Positions 33,673 to 42,146 of a stretch of DNA of 64,000 nt are shown here, piece by piece; within the stretch, counting starts at the first letter, position 1; every line of letters starts with the position of its first letter. Origin of the DNA: Aldehydirespirator sp965220345. GTDB taxonomy: Bacteria; Actinomycetota; Acidimicrobiia; Acidimicrobiales; Aldehydirespiratoraceae. The notes under the pieces are model-generated. The model was not told where the DNA came from and ran no database searches. It was given only the letters and a program-made list of their open reading frames with translations. The DNA lies in NCBI GenBank assembly GCA_965220345.1, contig OZ244822.1, positions 1,612,001-1,676,000 of the forward strand. The letters are read 5' to 3'. The position numbers and the translations under genes are program-made.

Positions 33673-34191
33673 ATGACCTCGGCTGAACTCAAGCCAGAGG
33701 GTCTGCTTGAAGCCGCTCGGCATCTCGTCCCCACTGGACGAGGCCGACCCCGTAAACCCCGACTGCGACGGGCTATTTCCACAGCTTACTACGCCACTTT
33801 TATAGCTCTTACCTCTGAGGCATCCGTCCACCACCGATCCGCAGCCGCCAAGCATGCGATGCACAGGTTGGTCAGTCACACATCTGCTAGAGGCGCGTGC
33901 AAGGAACTCACAAGCACAGGGAATGTCCGGTGGCTCCCAGGACATCCGAAGTGCCACTCCGCTCTTCTGTTGTTCGCACGCAACTTTGAATCTTTATACG
34001 ATCTCAGGCATCTAGCTGACTATGACCACGACTACTCTTGCACTAAGTTGGAGGCAGTTACGGCACTGGAGCGGGCCGAGGATGCTATTGAAGCTCTTGC
34101 TACTGCACGCCGCGAGTGCCCTGAGCAACTTGACATTCTCTGTGTGGCGACGTTGGCAGATGAACGTGGCAGGGCACGGATCAAACGATAA
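33673..34191 (+). CDS. HEPN-domain-like protein
   Basis: 172 residues from ATG 33673. LLEAARHLV then RLRRAISTAYYATFIALTSE and FESLYDLRHLADYDHDYSC with an ALERAEDAIEAL helix give the four-helix pattern of HEPN proteins: the AxxTAYYA helix and the LRxLADYD helix. HEPN proteins are often RNases in toxin-antitoxin or abortive-infection pairs. Here the gene follows a small partner gene by 7 bp. The catalytic R-x4-6-H is not clearly seen, so activity is uncertain. The frame continues upstream to 33565 inside the partner gene, which I regard as a shadow. Confidence 0.55.
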   Translation: MTSAELKPEGLLEAARHLVPTGRGRPRKPRLRRAISTAYYATFIALTSEASVHHRSAAAKHAMHRLVSHTSARGACKELTSTGNVRWLPGHPKCHSALLLFARNFESLYDLRHLADYDHDYSCTKLEAVTALERAEDAIEALATARRECPEQLDILCVATLADERGRARIKR

Positions 34192-34253
34192 TAGCGTGGC
34201 GGTGCTGTGCATGATCTTGTTTGTTTAGTGCTTGTTTGTGTAGCGGTCTTACT

Positions 34254-34321
34254 TATCAGCGGGCTTAGATGTCTGAATAGATTTTTGTTGTGTCGTTGAT
34301 GTGCTCGGCTGCGGGTAGACG
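34254..34321 (-). pseudogene. Remnant of the C-terminus of a third sulfur-binding-type HNH gene
   Basis: On the minus strand it reads RLPAAEHIN, then diverges to a stop, closely resembling RLPAPEHIDWHNKNLF at the end of the protein at 30718. At the DNA level about 65 bp align well with 30719-30783 (TTTTTGTTGTG and ATGTGCTC are shared). No further part of the gene is seen, so it is a trace of a duplication or deletion next to the intact paralogue at 34431. Confidence 0.5.
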
Positions 34322-34430
34322 CTATGGGGGCAGTAGGGCCATAGTGCCGTAGGACTAACTAGCTTCAAGCCGCTACGCCTGTGGAATGCCAACCTCGCCA
34401 TGTGCAGGCTCGCAGGCTCGCGATTGCCGA

Positions 34431-35480
34431 CTAGCGCGGAGGGCCTCGGAAGACTTCGCGTTCATGCCAGTTGCGGTGCTGCTCAACTATGGCATCGGAG
34501 TCGTTGCGCGGTGGTTGTAGATCTTTCCCAATTAAGGAGGTCACCAGTTCTTCGGCAGCATTGTTGCGCCCCACGAAATGCGAAGAAACCAAGATTCTTT
34601 GAGTTTGTCCCACTCCGAGGACTCCTAGATCAAACAACTTGTGATGCATCACGCATAAGCACAGTCCATTGAAAGTGTGATCGGGTCCACCTTCGGCCCA
34701 CCACCGCACATGTGCAGCTTCAAGCCCAACTGTTGTGCTGTCGAGCCTCCCGTCAAATCCACACATCGCGCACTGGTAGTCATAGGCACGCAGCACTCTC
34801 AAACGGAAGTTGGGATCGCGCCGTTGTCTCAGTGCGGCCAGCGCCTCTGCACGGGCAGCAACCAATCCTGATTCCAGTGCATCTAAATCCAAGCCTATGC
34901 TCAGGCAAATCTCCGAATGCAGACTCTCAGGCCAGTTGGCGAGTAACAGGGTGCGTGCCACAGTAAGCAACAACCCCGGGTCGTTCATAAGTGCCGCCTC
35001 GAAGTCAGCCGCAAGTTGCCCAACCGCCTTAGAGTCAATGAGTTGTTTATGGCTCGGGGATCGGCTGCCGCTGGAGCCTGCTAGACCGGCCGCGTCTGAA
35101 CCGGCTGCATCTAGATCGGCTGCGTCTAGATCGGCTGCAACGTCTTGCGTTGACACCGACCAGAGCCCGTCGTTCTGCAAGCGCCAGAAAGGCTGCTCGG
35201 GATGGTTGACACGGCGAGGTGGACCGAACTCGGTTAGCCATCTACTCAGTCGAGGGGACAGATCTTCATAGCGAACGCGTGAGTTCCGGTCATTCTGCAG
35301 TTGGGCAAGTGCGTGCAACAGCACAAGGGGCTTATGTGGCGCTCGACGACCTGACTGATTGGGTTCTCGCCATTGCTTGATCCGGTTGACGCGTTCTAGC
35401 CAGTATTCGCGTTCCCGCTGTGACACGACACACATGTTATGCGCTGGCGAGTTGTGTGCTGATGAGTTATGCGCTGACAA
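34431..35480 (-). CDS. HNH endonuclease with probable DNA sulfur-binding domain
   Basis: Up to 349 residues. The N-terminal domain has YWLERVNRIKQW and RRAPHKPLVLLHALAQLQ, the motif I associate with the sulfur-binding domain of ScoMcrA-type phosphorothioation-dependent nucleases. The C-terminal HNH carries CAMCGFDGR, LEAAHVRWWAEGGPD and CLCVMHHKLFDLG, followed by WHEREVFRGPPR. It is clearly paralogous to residues 350-654 of the fusion protein at 30718. The first 15 residues (SAHNSSAHNSPAHN) are a DNA repeat, so ATG 35435 (MCVVSQREREYW) is an equally likely start. An Asp/Ala-rich repeat interrupts the linker. It may cleave sulfur-modified foreign DNA or act as a sensor-effector with the host system. 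Confidence 0.75.
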   Translation of the reverse strand: MSAHNSSAHNSPAHNMCVVSQREREYWLERVNRIKQWREPNQSGRRAPHKPLVLLHALAQLQNDRNSRVRYEDLSPRLSRWLTEFGPPRRVNHPEQPFWRLQNDGLWSVSTQDVAADLDAADLDAAGSDAAGLAGSSGSRSPSHKQLIDSKAVGQLAADFEAALMNDPGLLLTVARTLLLANWPESLHSEICLSIGLDLDALESGLVAARAEALAALRQRRDPNFRLRVLRAYDYQCAMCGFDGRLDSTTVGLEAAHVRWWAEGGPDHTFNGLCLCVMHHKLFDLGVLGVGQTQRILVSSHFVGRNNAAEELVTSLIGKDLQPPRNDSDAIVEQHRNWHEREVFRGPPR

Positions 35481-35660
35481 GACGGTCGGTCACTCGCCTG
35501 CAATCACCTCATTATCGGGGGCGGCTGGGGCGCTGTCGATGATGATGCCTTACTGATCGAACGGGTGGGTTAACGGCTAACAGCATTCGGCTCGTAGGGG
35601 TAGCTCTAGCCTGGATGCTAGGACCAGCACACCGATGGGCTGCCAGCTCACGGGTTATGG

Positions 35661-35918
35661 GTGCCGTGGGATTTGTGCAGCCCTAATGACATTCGGCAGC
35701 GTTACGACCCTGGCTGCCAGGTCATTCCAGAGGATGGAGTGCCCTTGCGTTACGGTCATATGGAGCGGGGTAGTCAGATTTATGCACCGGATTACATTGA
35801 GCCTCGCAATAGGTGTCTAGCCCCAGTCGGGCATTTGATTCGCTGCGTTGATATGACGTTCGGATTATGGGGCGAGTTCTGGTTCGCTCCGAGCGTGAAG
35901 TTGGAGCGAATGGCATGA
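35661..35918 (+). CDS. Possible small hypothetical protein
   Basis: 85 codons from GTG 35661: PWDLCSPNDIRQRYDPGCQV and YAPDYIEPRNRC. The composition is protein-like but I recognise no family and see no ribosome-binding site. The surrounding 35.48-36.08 kb contains no other convincing gene. It could be a gene fragment. Confidence 0.25.
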   Translation: MPWDLCSPNDIRQRYDPGCQVIPEDGVPLRYGHMERGSQIYAPDYIEPRNRCLAPVGHLIRCVDMTFGLWGEFWFAPSVKLERMA

Positions 35919-36083
35919 AGTCATTACCGGCAGCATGACCGCCTGAGCATCGAAGCGCTGATAACCTGAGTGGACGGATGCACTCTCCCTGAGGTAGCGG
36001 AGGATGCCACGACTGCGGAGCAGCATGAAGCCTGGCACGACCGGCGGGAGTCATGGCAGCTATCTAGCCAGCATTCCTTGCAG

Positions 36084-36303
36084 CTAGTCGCTTGCGGTGA
36101 TGAGGCGAACAAGTTCGTGATCATTGAGCGCCCTCGCTATGCGTCTGTCGGCTGTGATTAGCTGGCAGTTGAGCCTTTATCAATCAAGTGAGGCGCTAAA
36201 CGGCGACGGCCCCGCAGCATTGCCCATGCTTGATCTCTAAAGACGCTGCGGGAAGTAACGACGGTTACGAGCGTTGAGGCATCAACTACGACGATTCCAG
36301 TGT
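36084..36303 (-). pseudogene. VapC-type PIN toxin, internally deleted
   Basis: Downstream of the antitoxin on the same strand, the frame reads GIVVVDASTLVTVVTSRSVF ... LAPHLID, the start of a PIN-domain VapC with its first catalytic Asp. After about 45 residues it hits a stop. Shortly after, QLITADRRIARALNDHELV, the VapC C-terminal LLTAD segment, continues to a stop at 36084. Some 60 middle residues are missing and no proper start codon is present, so the toxin is dead. Confidence 0.65.
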
Positions 36304-36543
36304 TTACCGACGATCAGCATCTAGGTCGGCCAGCAGTGTGTCAATGTCAAGCACGATGCCGTGGGTTTCGACGAAGCGCTTTAGGTCCTCAAAGAGTTCA
36401 TCTTCGTCGGGTTCGCTGGCTATTCGCTCAATGTGCTTCTTTAAGTAAGACTGGATGGACTGGCCGCCAGAGCGGGCTCGGCGACGTATGACCTCATAGG
36501 CATCCTCGGAGATGTCTCTAACCTGGATGGTCGCCACCTGCAC
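36304..36543 (-). CDS. VapB/FitA-type antitoxin
   Basis: 79 residues: MQVATIQVRDISEDAYEVIR is the ribbon-helix-helix DNA-binding part and IQSYLKKHIERIA the second helix. An acidic C-terminal tail (DEDELFEDLKRF) would bind the toxin. The neighbouring vapC is broken, so this is probably an orphan antitoxin that may still repress its own promoter or protect against related toxins. Confidence 0.75.
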   Translation of the reverse strand: MQVATIQVRDISEDAYEVIRRRARSGGQSIQSYLKKHIERIASEPDEDELFEDLKRFVETHGIVLDIDTLLADLDADRR

Positions 36544-36700
36544 ATAGTAGCGCTACAGCGCTGCTATGCATGTGGTGCTTAGGCTTGTGTTGAGGTTCCC
36601 CTAAACCGTGGAGGCATGCTCTTAGAGCAAAGTTCAGGCCTGCTCTGGTGAGAGCCCGACGAATCTGTGCGCTGGCATATTGAATGGTATATTCACAGGT

Positions 36701-36922
36701 ATGCCAGATTCGACTACTATAAAGGTTTCTGTGCGGACTCGGGATGCTCTGCGTCAACTCGCTGATCGTGAGGGACTCACCTTTGACGCTCAGATCAGGG
36801 AGTTGATCCGCCGGGAACGTCAGCGCATCATTGGGGCTCAACTCGCTAGCACCTTGCTTGATGCTGACGACGAGGTCTGGCTTGATGCCTCCGCAAGCGA
36901 TGTCGCCGATGCGAGCCGGTGA
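36701..36922 (+). CDS. Antitoxin of a MazEF-like pair
   Basis: About 73 residues from ATG 36701: MPDSTTIKVSVRTRDALRQL, then ADREGLTFDAQIRELIRRER, with the ribbon-helix-helix look, and an acidic end (DADDEVWLDASASD). Seven more codons upstream are in frame, but the ACAGG just before 36701 favours this start. It overlaps the toxin gene by about 20 bp. No relation in sequence to the antitoxin at 17574. Confidence 0.7.
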   Translation: MPDSTTIKVSVRTRDALRQLADREGLTFDAQIRELIRRERQRIIGAQLASTLLDADDEVWLDASASDVADASR

Positions 36923-37223
36923 TGTCATCCGCTGCGACTTCGGGATACCGACTCGGGGCGAGCCGGGGTTCGTCCGTCCAGCCATCGTTGTCACTTGTGA
37001 TAATGTGCTTGATTTCCAGCAACACGCAATCATGGTCGTGCCTTGCGCAACTATTAGGCGAGGATGGTTGAGCGAGATCGACATCGCCGAATTCGGTGTG
37101 GCTCAGGCGCATCTGCCGACGACTATCAGCGTTGATCGTGTTGTTGAGACAACAGGCACGAATGTCGGGCCTGTGGCACTGCAACAGATCCGAGAACTAA
37201 TCACCGACCTGCTCGCACTGTGA
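36900..37223 (+). CDS. MazF/PemK-type toxin
   Basis: 107 residues from ATG 36900 (MSPMRAGDV; ATG 36909 is equally possible). The core is RAGDVIRCDFGIPTRGEPGF then RPAIVVTCDNV and MVVPCATIRRGW, the SH3-like barrel of MazF endoribonucleases. The C-terminal helix is VALQQIRELITDLLAL. Coupled to the upstream antitoxin. Its stop overlaps the start of a cytochrome c gene by one base, an unusual neighbour that may be co-transcribed by accident. Confidence 0.8.
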   Translation: MSPMRAGDVIRCDFGIPTRGEPGFVRPAIVVTCDNVLDFQQHAIMVVPCATIRRGWLSEIDIAEFGVAQAHLPTTISVDRVVETTGTNVGPVALQQIRELITDLLAL

Positions 37224-37630
37224 TGCCACTGAGCGGAACACTCCAGCGCTGGCTTCTTGGCTTTCGCGCAGCGTTGATAGCTCTAGCCGTGGCCGCGCTC
37301 GCAACGGGCTGTCAGACACCGCTTACGGCACCGGACCGTACTGGCTTGAGTTCTTGGGAGGCTCAGCGGCCCGACGCGCAACTCGCGGCTGCGGGTGCCA
37401 GCATCTACGGCGACATCTGCGCCAACTGTCATGGCTTGGGAGGACTCGGCAGCGACTGGGCACCGGCACTCACGACCATAGCGCTTGATGTCGAGGCGGT
37501 GTCCGCTCTGATCACGGCTGGCGTGGATCCGCCGTCAATGCCCTCGTTCGCTGGCCTTCTCAACGAGGCTGAGATCCGAGCGGTAGCCGCTTACACGGTG
37601 GCGCTGCGCTATTCCAGTTCTGCTGGCTAA
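37223..37630 (+). CDS. Small c-type cytochrome lipoprotein
   Basis: About 135 residues. N-terminal hydrophobic signal ending in the lipobox LATGC, then one heme c motif CANCHG and a distal Met region (PPSMPSFAGLLNEAEIRAV), typical of class I cytochrome c domains. Predicted to be a lipid-anchored extracytoplasmic electron carrier. GTG 37220 or ATG 37223 can start it. Its stop overlaps the end of the convergent sugar dehydrogenase gene by 4 bp; that enzyme could donate electrons to such a cytochrome. Confidence 0.8.
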   Translation: MPLSGTLQRWLLGFRAALIALAVAALATGCQTPLTAPDRTGLSSWEAQRPDAQLAAAGASIYGDICANCHGLGGLGSDWAPALTTIALDVEAVSALITAGVDPPSMPSFAGLLNEAEIRAVAAYTVALRYSSSAG

Positions 37631-39225
37631 ACCGCTGGGATGAGCTTGTAGACGCGCCTGCCCCAGTTCGTCACTACGTAGAGTTCGCTGGCAGCGTCCA
37701 CCCCGAAACCGTAGATGCCTTGAATGAGTTCAGGTGCCGACAGCTGGGCGGTCCAGTCGATATGTTCGCCTGCCCGGCCGTCAGAGTCGAAAGTGACCGA
37801 TCTCAGCCATCCTGCGGTGAAGTCGGCGTAGAAGTATCTGCCAGTCAACTCGGGGATCGCGGAGCCACGGTAGACATGGCCGCCGACCACCGCGACACCT
37901 TCGTCATGGCTGTAGCGCACCGCTGGCAGGGCGTTGGGCTCGTCGCAGTAGTCGGCGCGGATGCAGACTTCTCCCTCGAAAGTGCTCCATCCGAAGTCGA
38001 TGCCAGCGTCGGAGCTGATGCGGGCGGTGTTGATCTCCTCGCGGTCGTTCCATCCGACATCTCCGATGATCAAAAGATCGTCGTCGATCGTGAAGCGCCA
38101 CGGGTTTCGCAGACCGCCAGCCCATAGAGTTGGATGGCCCGAGACACCGTCGGCGTAAGGATTATCGGCCGGGATCGTGTACGGCACCGTGGGCGACGGC
38201 ATCGGATCGATCCGCACGATCGACCCCAAGGGAGTGTGCGGGTTGCGTCCGTGGCAGAAAGGATCGCCAGACCCGCCACCGTCGCCGACGGCGATGTAGA
38301 GATGTCCGTCAGGCCCGAATCTGAGTTGGCCCGCTTTGTGACTTGGCGAGGTCGGGCGTTGCTCGAACACGATGACGGTCCGGGCCGAGTCCATGTCGAT
38401 GGCATCGTCGGACGGGGCGTGCCATTCGGTGACAACACTGGCACCGTCGCCGAAACGTGTGTGGAAGGTGTAGAGCAGCCCGTTGGCTTCATGATCGGGG
38501 TGGAAAGCGAGCGAGAGAAGCCCCTGCTCGGATGAGAGCAACTCAACGTCCGCACCGGGGGGAGGTGCGGAGTCCCCGTCGGTTGCATCGGCTTGGGAAA
38601 GCACATCGGCGGAGATGTCCAAGAAAGCGGGCTCTACCAGCTCACCGTCGCGGACTTCGCTGATGGTACCGTCGCGACCTACCACCAACAGTCGGCCTGT
38701 GCCGGGTTGTGACACCAGTTCGACCGCGCGTGTGGCGTCGGAGACGACGAGTTCAAGATCGAACACGGCGGAACCGTTCCAAGGTTCAGCGGGTGGTGAG
38801 GTCGGGCTCGACGGGGCGGCTGGCCATCGGGCAGCCTCGCTGGAGCAGTCGGGCTCGGTGCTCGAAGTCTCAGACACCGAAGTCTCAGGTGTCGGAACTG
38901 CGATTGACGGTACTTGAGTGCTCTGTACCTGAGTGCTCTGTTCAGCGGAACTTTCTGCATCGTGCCCTTGGTCCGTCGACATCTCCGTCTGCGCTGTCGT
39001 CTCCGTCGGCTGAGACGGCACCGGAGAAGACATAACGCCCTGATCGTCTTGTTGTTCGCTAAGCGGCTGTTCGTTGAGCGGCTCGCTTGACGACACCGGG
39101 TTGTCGGACGCGCACGCGCCGATAAGAGCGCAGGCACCAAGCAGCAACGCAGCCTGTGCAGGGCATCGCATCATGCGCGAACGGTGTCGATAAGAGTGCC
39201 GATGCCTGCGTTCAGAGTGTTTCAT
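37627..39225 (-). CDS. PQQ-type glucose/sorbosone dehydrogenase lipoprotein
   Basis: 532 residues from ATG 39225 (MKHSERRHRH). Signal peptide with lipobox LIGAC, then a Thr/Ser/Glu-rich linker of about 100 residues. The beta-propeller has SEQGLLSLAFHPDHEANGLLY, KAGQLRFGPDGHLYIAVGDG, LWAGGLRNPWRF, IIGDVGWNDREEIN and GRYFYADFTAGWLRSV, the soluble PQQ-dependent sugar dehydrogenase (GSDH) family. An in-frame ATG at 39297 would add 24 residues derived from a DNA duplication of the valS end. Convergent with the cytochrome c gene. Confidence 0.85.
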   Translation of the reverse strand: MKHSERRHRHSYRHRSRMMRCPAQAALLLGACALIGACASDNPVSSSEPLNEQPLSEQQDDQGVMSSPVPSQPTETTAQTEMSTDQGHDAESSAEQSTQVQSTQVPSIAVPTPETSVSETSSTEPDCSSEAARWPAAPSSPTSPPAEPWNGSAVFDLELVVSDATRAVELVSQPGTGRLLVVGRDGTISEVRDGELVEPAFLDISADVLSQADATDGDSAPPPGADVELLSSEQGLLSLAFHPDHEANGLLYTFHTRFGDGASVVTEWHAPSDDAIDMDSARTVIVFEQRPTSPSHKAGQLRFGPDGHLYIAVGDGGGSGDPFCHGRNPHTPLGSIVRIDPMPSPTVPYTIPADNPYADGVSGHPTLWAGGLRNPWRFTIDDDLLIIGDVGWNDREEINTARISSDAGIDFGWSTFEGEVCIRADYCDEPNALPAVRYSHDEGVAVVGGHVYRGSAIPELTGRYFYADFTAGWLRSVTFDSDGRAGEHIDWTAQLSAPELIQGIYGFGVDAASELYVVTNWGRRVYKLIPAV

Positions 39226-39326
39226 TGGCGCGCCAGCCTCATTTGCGAGTCTCTTGCCACGATCAATGCACGCCCCCCGAACCGAGCGAGGTTTCATTGG
39301 CGCGCACCGGCCTCATTTGCGAGTCT
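39225..39326. repeat. Direct repeat of the valS 3' end at the start of the dehydrogenase gene
   Basis: GTTTCATTGGCGCGC plus CCTCATTTGCGAGTCT occurs at about 39223-39258 and again at about 39290-39326. The right copy includes the last codons and stop of valS. The left copy supplies the ATGAAAC start of the dehydrogenase. Period about 67 bp. Confidence 0.65.
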
Positions 39327-42090
39327 TAGGGGCGAGTTCGGTTTTGACTGAGAACTCGGTGCTTTCGACAGTGAGCAAATCTTGGATAAGGCCAGCGGCT
39401 TTCACGTCGTTAGCGACGGATTGCAGCATTACTAGTCGTTCAGCAGTGTCAGTCACCGTGGCACGCAATACCTCAGTGCGCAGCGGTCGTTTGGCTTCGG
39501 ATTTGGCTCGCCGCACTGCGCTCAGCACCGAAGCGGCCACCTCACTCGGCAGGGCTGTGACATCACCGGCCAAAGCTCGCAGACGATCAGCGGTCGGCCA
39601 CGGCGACACATGCACAGAACCGTCGTGCCACCAACTCCAGACCTCTTCACTCACGAAAGGCATAAACGGAGCAAAGAGCTGTTGCAGAACCTCCAACGCA
39701 ATACGCAGAGCCCGACGAGCTGAACGCGAGGCAGCCTCGCCCTGCTCACCGTAAGCACGCGCTTTCACTAGTTCAAGATGATCATCGGTGAAAGCCCAAA
39801 AGAACGACTCGGTGCGCTCCAAGGCTCGGGCGTAGTCAAAAGACTCCAGCGCAGCGCCAGCATCGTCAACGAGATCAGCCAGCCTCCACAGCATCGAACG
39901 ATCAAGCGCTTCCGTGACGCAAGCTTCGCTAGGGTCGGCTTCGCTAGTGCCAGCTTCACCAGGGTCATCGAAGCGCAGCGCAAACTTCGAGGCATTCAGC
40001 AGTTTCACAGCCAAGCGTCGGCCTATATGGAACTGCTGCTCACCAAAAGCCGTATCGGTTCCCGGTCGTCCACAAGCTGCCCAGTAGCGCACCGCGTCAG
40101 CCCCGTAGCACTCAAGCAACTCAGTAGGCACTTGAACATTGCCGACAGACTTTGCCATTTTTTTGCGGTCAGGGTCAAGTATCCAGCCCGACAATGCACA
40201 GTTGCGCCACGGCACAGTGTCAGAGTCGAAATGCGCTCGCACTACCGTGGAAAACAGCCAGGTGCGGATGATGTCATGCGCTTGAGGTCGCAAATCCATA
40301 GGAAAAGTCGACTTATGCAAAGCTTCGTTGCTACGCCAGCCGGTAGCGATCTGAGGTGTCAGCGATGACGTAGCCCAAGTGTCCATCACGTCAGGATCGC
40401 CGGTGAAGCCGCCGGGACGATCACGCTGAGCTTCGCTGTAGCCGGGAGGGCAGTCCACCGACGGATCAACCGGCAGAGCGCTGTGCAGGCCGCTGTCAAG
40501 ATCGCTGACATCGGGTAGCAGCGGATCATCCCAGACCGGCAAACCAGCGTCATCAAGGCGATACCACAGCGGTATCGGCACACCGAAATAGCGTTGACGG
40601 CTAATCAGCCAGTCACCGTTAAGCCCGGCAATCCAGTTCTCGTAACGTGCTCGCATGTAACTGGGGATCCAGTTCATCTGAGTGCCACGCTCGATCAGAG
40701 CTTGTCGCAATGCATTATCGCGTCCGCCGTTGCGGATATACCACTGGCGGCTAGCCACGATCTCCAGCGGTTTGTCGCCCTTCTCGAAGAACTTCACTGG
40801 ATGCGTGATGGGTCGAGGCTCACCGTCAAGATCACCGCTTTCAGCGAAAACGGCTGCGATTTCGCGCCGCGCCGCTGCGGCGGTTTTGCCAGCCAAGCGG
40901 GCGTAGGCGGCGCGTCCAGCTTGTGACTTGATGACTTCAGGTGGCTCAGCAGCGAAACGTCCATCGCGCCCGATCACGGTTCGTGTCGGCAGATCAAGTT
41001 CACGCCACCAAGTGATGTCGGTAGTGTCACCAAAAGTGCAGATCATGGCGATGCCGGTGCCTTTTTCGGGGTCAGCAGCCTCATGCGCAAGCACCGGCAC
41101 CTCCACATCAAACACGGGGCTGCGCACCGTCGAGCCGAAACGCGGTTGATAACGGGCATCGTCGGGATGAGCAACCAGAGCCACACACGAAGGCACCAGT
41201 TCGGGACGGGTAGTGTCGATCCAGATAGCGCTGCTGTCGTTGTGATTGCTGTTGTCGTTGTGACTGCCGTTGTCGCCGTCGCTGCTGTGGTTGTTGCCAC
41301 CACCACCCCTGAAGCGCAGCTTGTGGTAAGCACCGGGCCTTTCGCGGTCGACGAGTTCGGCTTGAGCTACTGCGGTCTGGAAGGTCACATCCCACAACGT
41401 CGGAGCTTCGATCTGGTAAGCCTCACCGCGCCGCAGATTCTCAAGAAAAGCAAGCTGCGACACACGCCGACAGTGACCATCAATAGTGGTGTAGGTGCGG
41501 CTCCAGTCAACCGAAAGACCAATATGACGGAACAGGTCTTCAAAAGCTTGCTCGTCTGAAGCTGTGAGCTGCTCGCACAGCTTGATGAAGTTGGAACGAC
41601 TCACCTTAACCGGCGGCGTAATAACCGACGGCTTATCCGGCAGCTTTTTGTGAGATTGCTTGCCTTGCTTGCCTGAGCCTGAACCACCGTCGGATTCAGG
41701 AACAGTTGCTGCGCCAGGATCAAAGTCAGGCTCATAAGGCAGCGACGGATCGCAGCTCACTCCGTAATAGTTCTGCACGCGTCGTTCGGTGGGCAGGCCG
41801 TTGTCGTCCCAGCCCATCGGATAGAACACCGCCTTGCCACTCATGCGGCGATGCCGGGCGATTATGTCGGTGTGGGTATAGCTGAATACATGACCCACAT
41901 GCAGTAAGCCGCTCACGGTCGGCGGGGGAGTGTCTATAGAGAACACTTCACTGCGCGGGCGATCTTCCACAAAGCGGTATATACCCGTCTGTTCCCAGAC
42001 GGCATCCCATTTGGCTTCAAGCCCTTCAAGACCAGGCTTGTCAGGGATCAAAGCAGCAGTTTCGGGTGCCTGATCGGCAGATTGGCTCAT
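39313..42090 (-). CDS. valS: Valyl-tRNA synthetase
   Basis: 925 residues. Class Ia motifs: PPPTVSGLLHVGHVFSYTH with the HIGH-type signature HVGH, MGWDDNGLPTERRVQNYYGV, and KKMAKSVGN as the KMSKS loop with Ala in place of the first Ser. Charges tRNA-Val and edits mis-activated threonine. The DDNGLPTERRV form is typical of one actinobacterial/archaeal-like ValS subtype. A Gly/Asn/Asp/Ser low-complexity insert at about residues 258-285 (GGGGNNHSSDGDNGSHNDNS) lies in the editing-domain region and is unusual. No coiled-coil C-terminal arm is obvious. Confidence 0.93.
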   Translation of the reverse strand: MSQSADQAPETAALIPDKPGLEGLEAKWDAVWEQTGIYRFVEDRPRSEVFSIDTPPPTVSGLLHVGHVFSYTHTDIIARHRRMSGKAVFYPMGWDDNGLPTERRVQNYYGVSCDPSLPYEPDFDPGAATVPESDGGSGSGKQGKQSHKKLPDKPSVITPPVKVSRSNFIKLCEQLTASDEQAFEDLFRHIGLSVDWSRTYTTIDGHCRRVSQLAFLENLRRGEAYQIEAPTLWDVTFQTAVAQAELVDRERPGAYHKLRFRGGGGNNHSSDGDNGSHNDNSNHNDSSAIWIDTTRPELVPSCVALVAHPDDARYQPRFGSTVRSPVFDVEVPVLAHEAADPEKGTGIAMICTFGDTTDITWWRELDLPTRTVIGRDGRFAAEPPEVIKSQAGRAAYARLAGKTAAAARREIAAVFAESGDLDGEPRPITHPVKFFEKGDKPLEIVASRQWYIRNGGRDNALRQALIERGTQMNWIPSYMRARYENWIAGLNGDWLISRQRYFGVPIPLWYRLDDAGLPVWDDPLLPDVSDLDSGLHSALPVDPSVDCPPGYSEAQRDRPGGFTGDPDVMDTWATSSLTPQIATGWRSNEALHKSTFPMDLRPQAHDIIRTWLFSTVVRAHFDSDTVPWRNCALSGWILDPDRKKMAKSVGNVQVPTELLECYGADAVRYWAACGRPGTDTAFGEQQFHIGRRLAVKLLNASKFALRFDDPGEAGTSEADPSEACVTEALDRSMLWRLADLVDDAGAALESFDYARALERTESFFWAFTDDHLELVKARAYGEQGEAASRSARRALRIALEVLQQLFAPFMPFVSEEVWSWWHDGSVHVSPWPTADRLRALAGDVTALPSEVAASVLSAVRRAKSEAKRPLRTEVLRATVTDTAERLVMLQSVANDVKAAGLIQDLLTVESTEFSVKTELAPKTRK

Positions 42091-42146
42091 GAATGAGCAA
42101 AGCTAACCGCAAGCGAAGCTAAACGGCACTGAAGCCGCCGCAGTGC

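Noticed and set aside
35970..36161. 63-codon plus-strand frame over the vapC remnant
   Set aside because: It overlaps recognisable VapC sequence on the other strand and has no features of its own.
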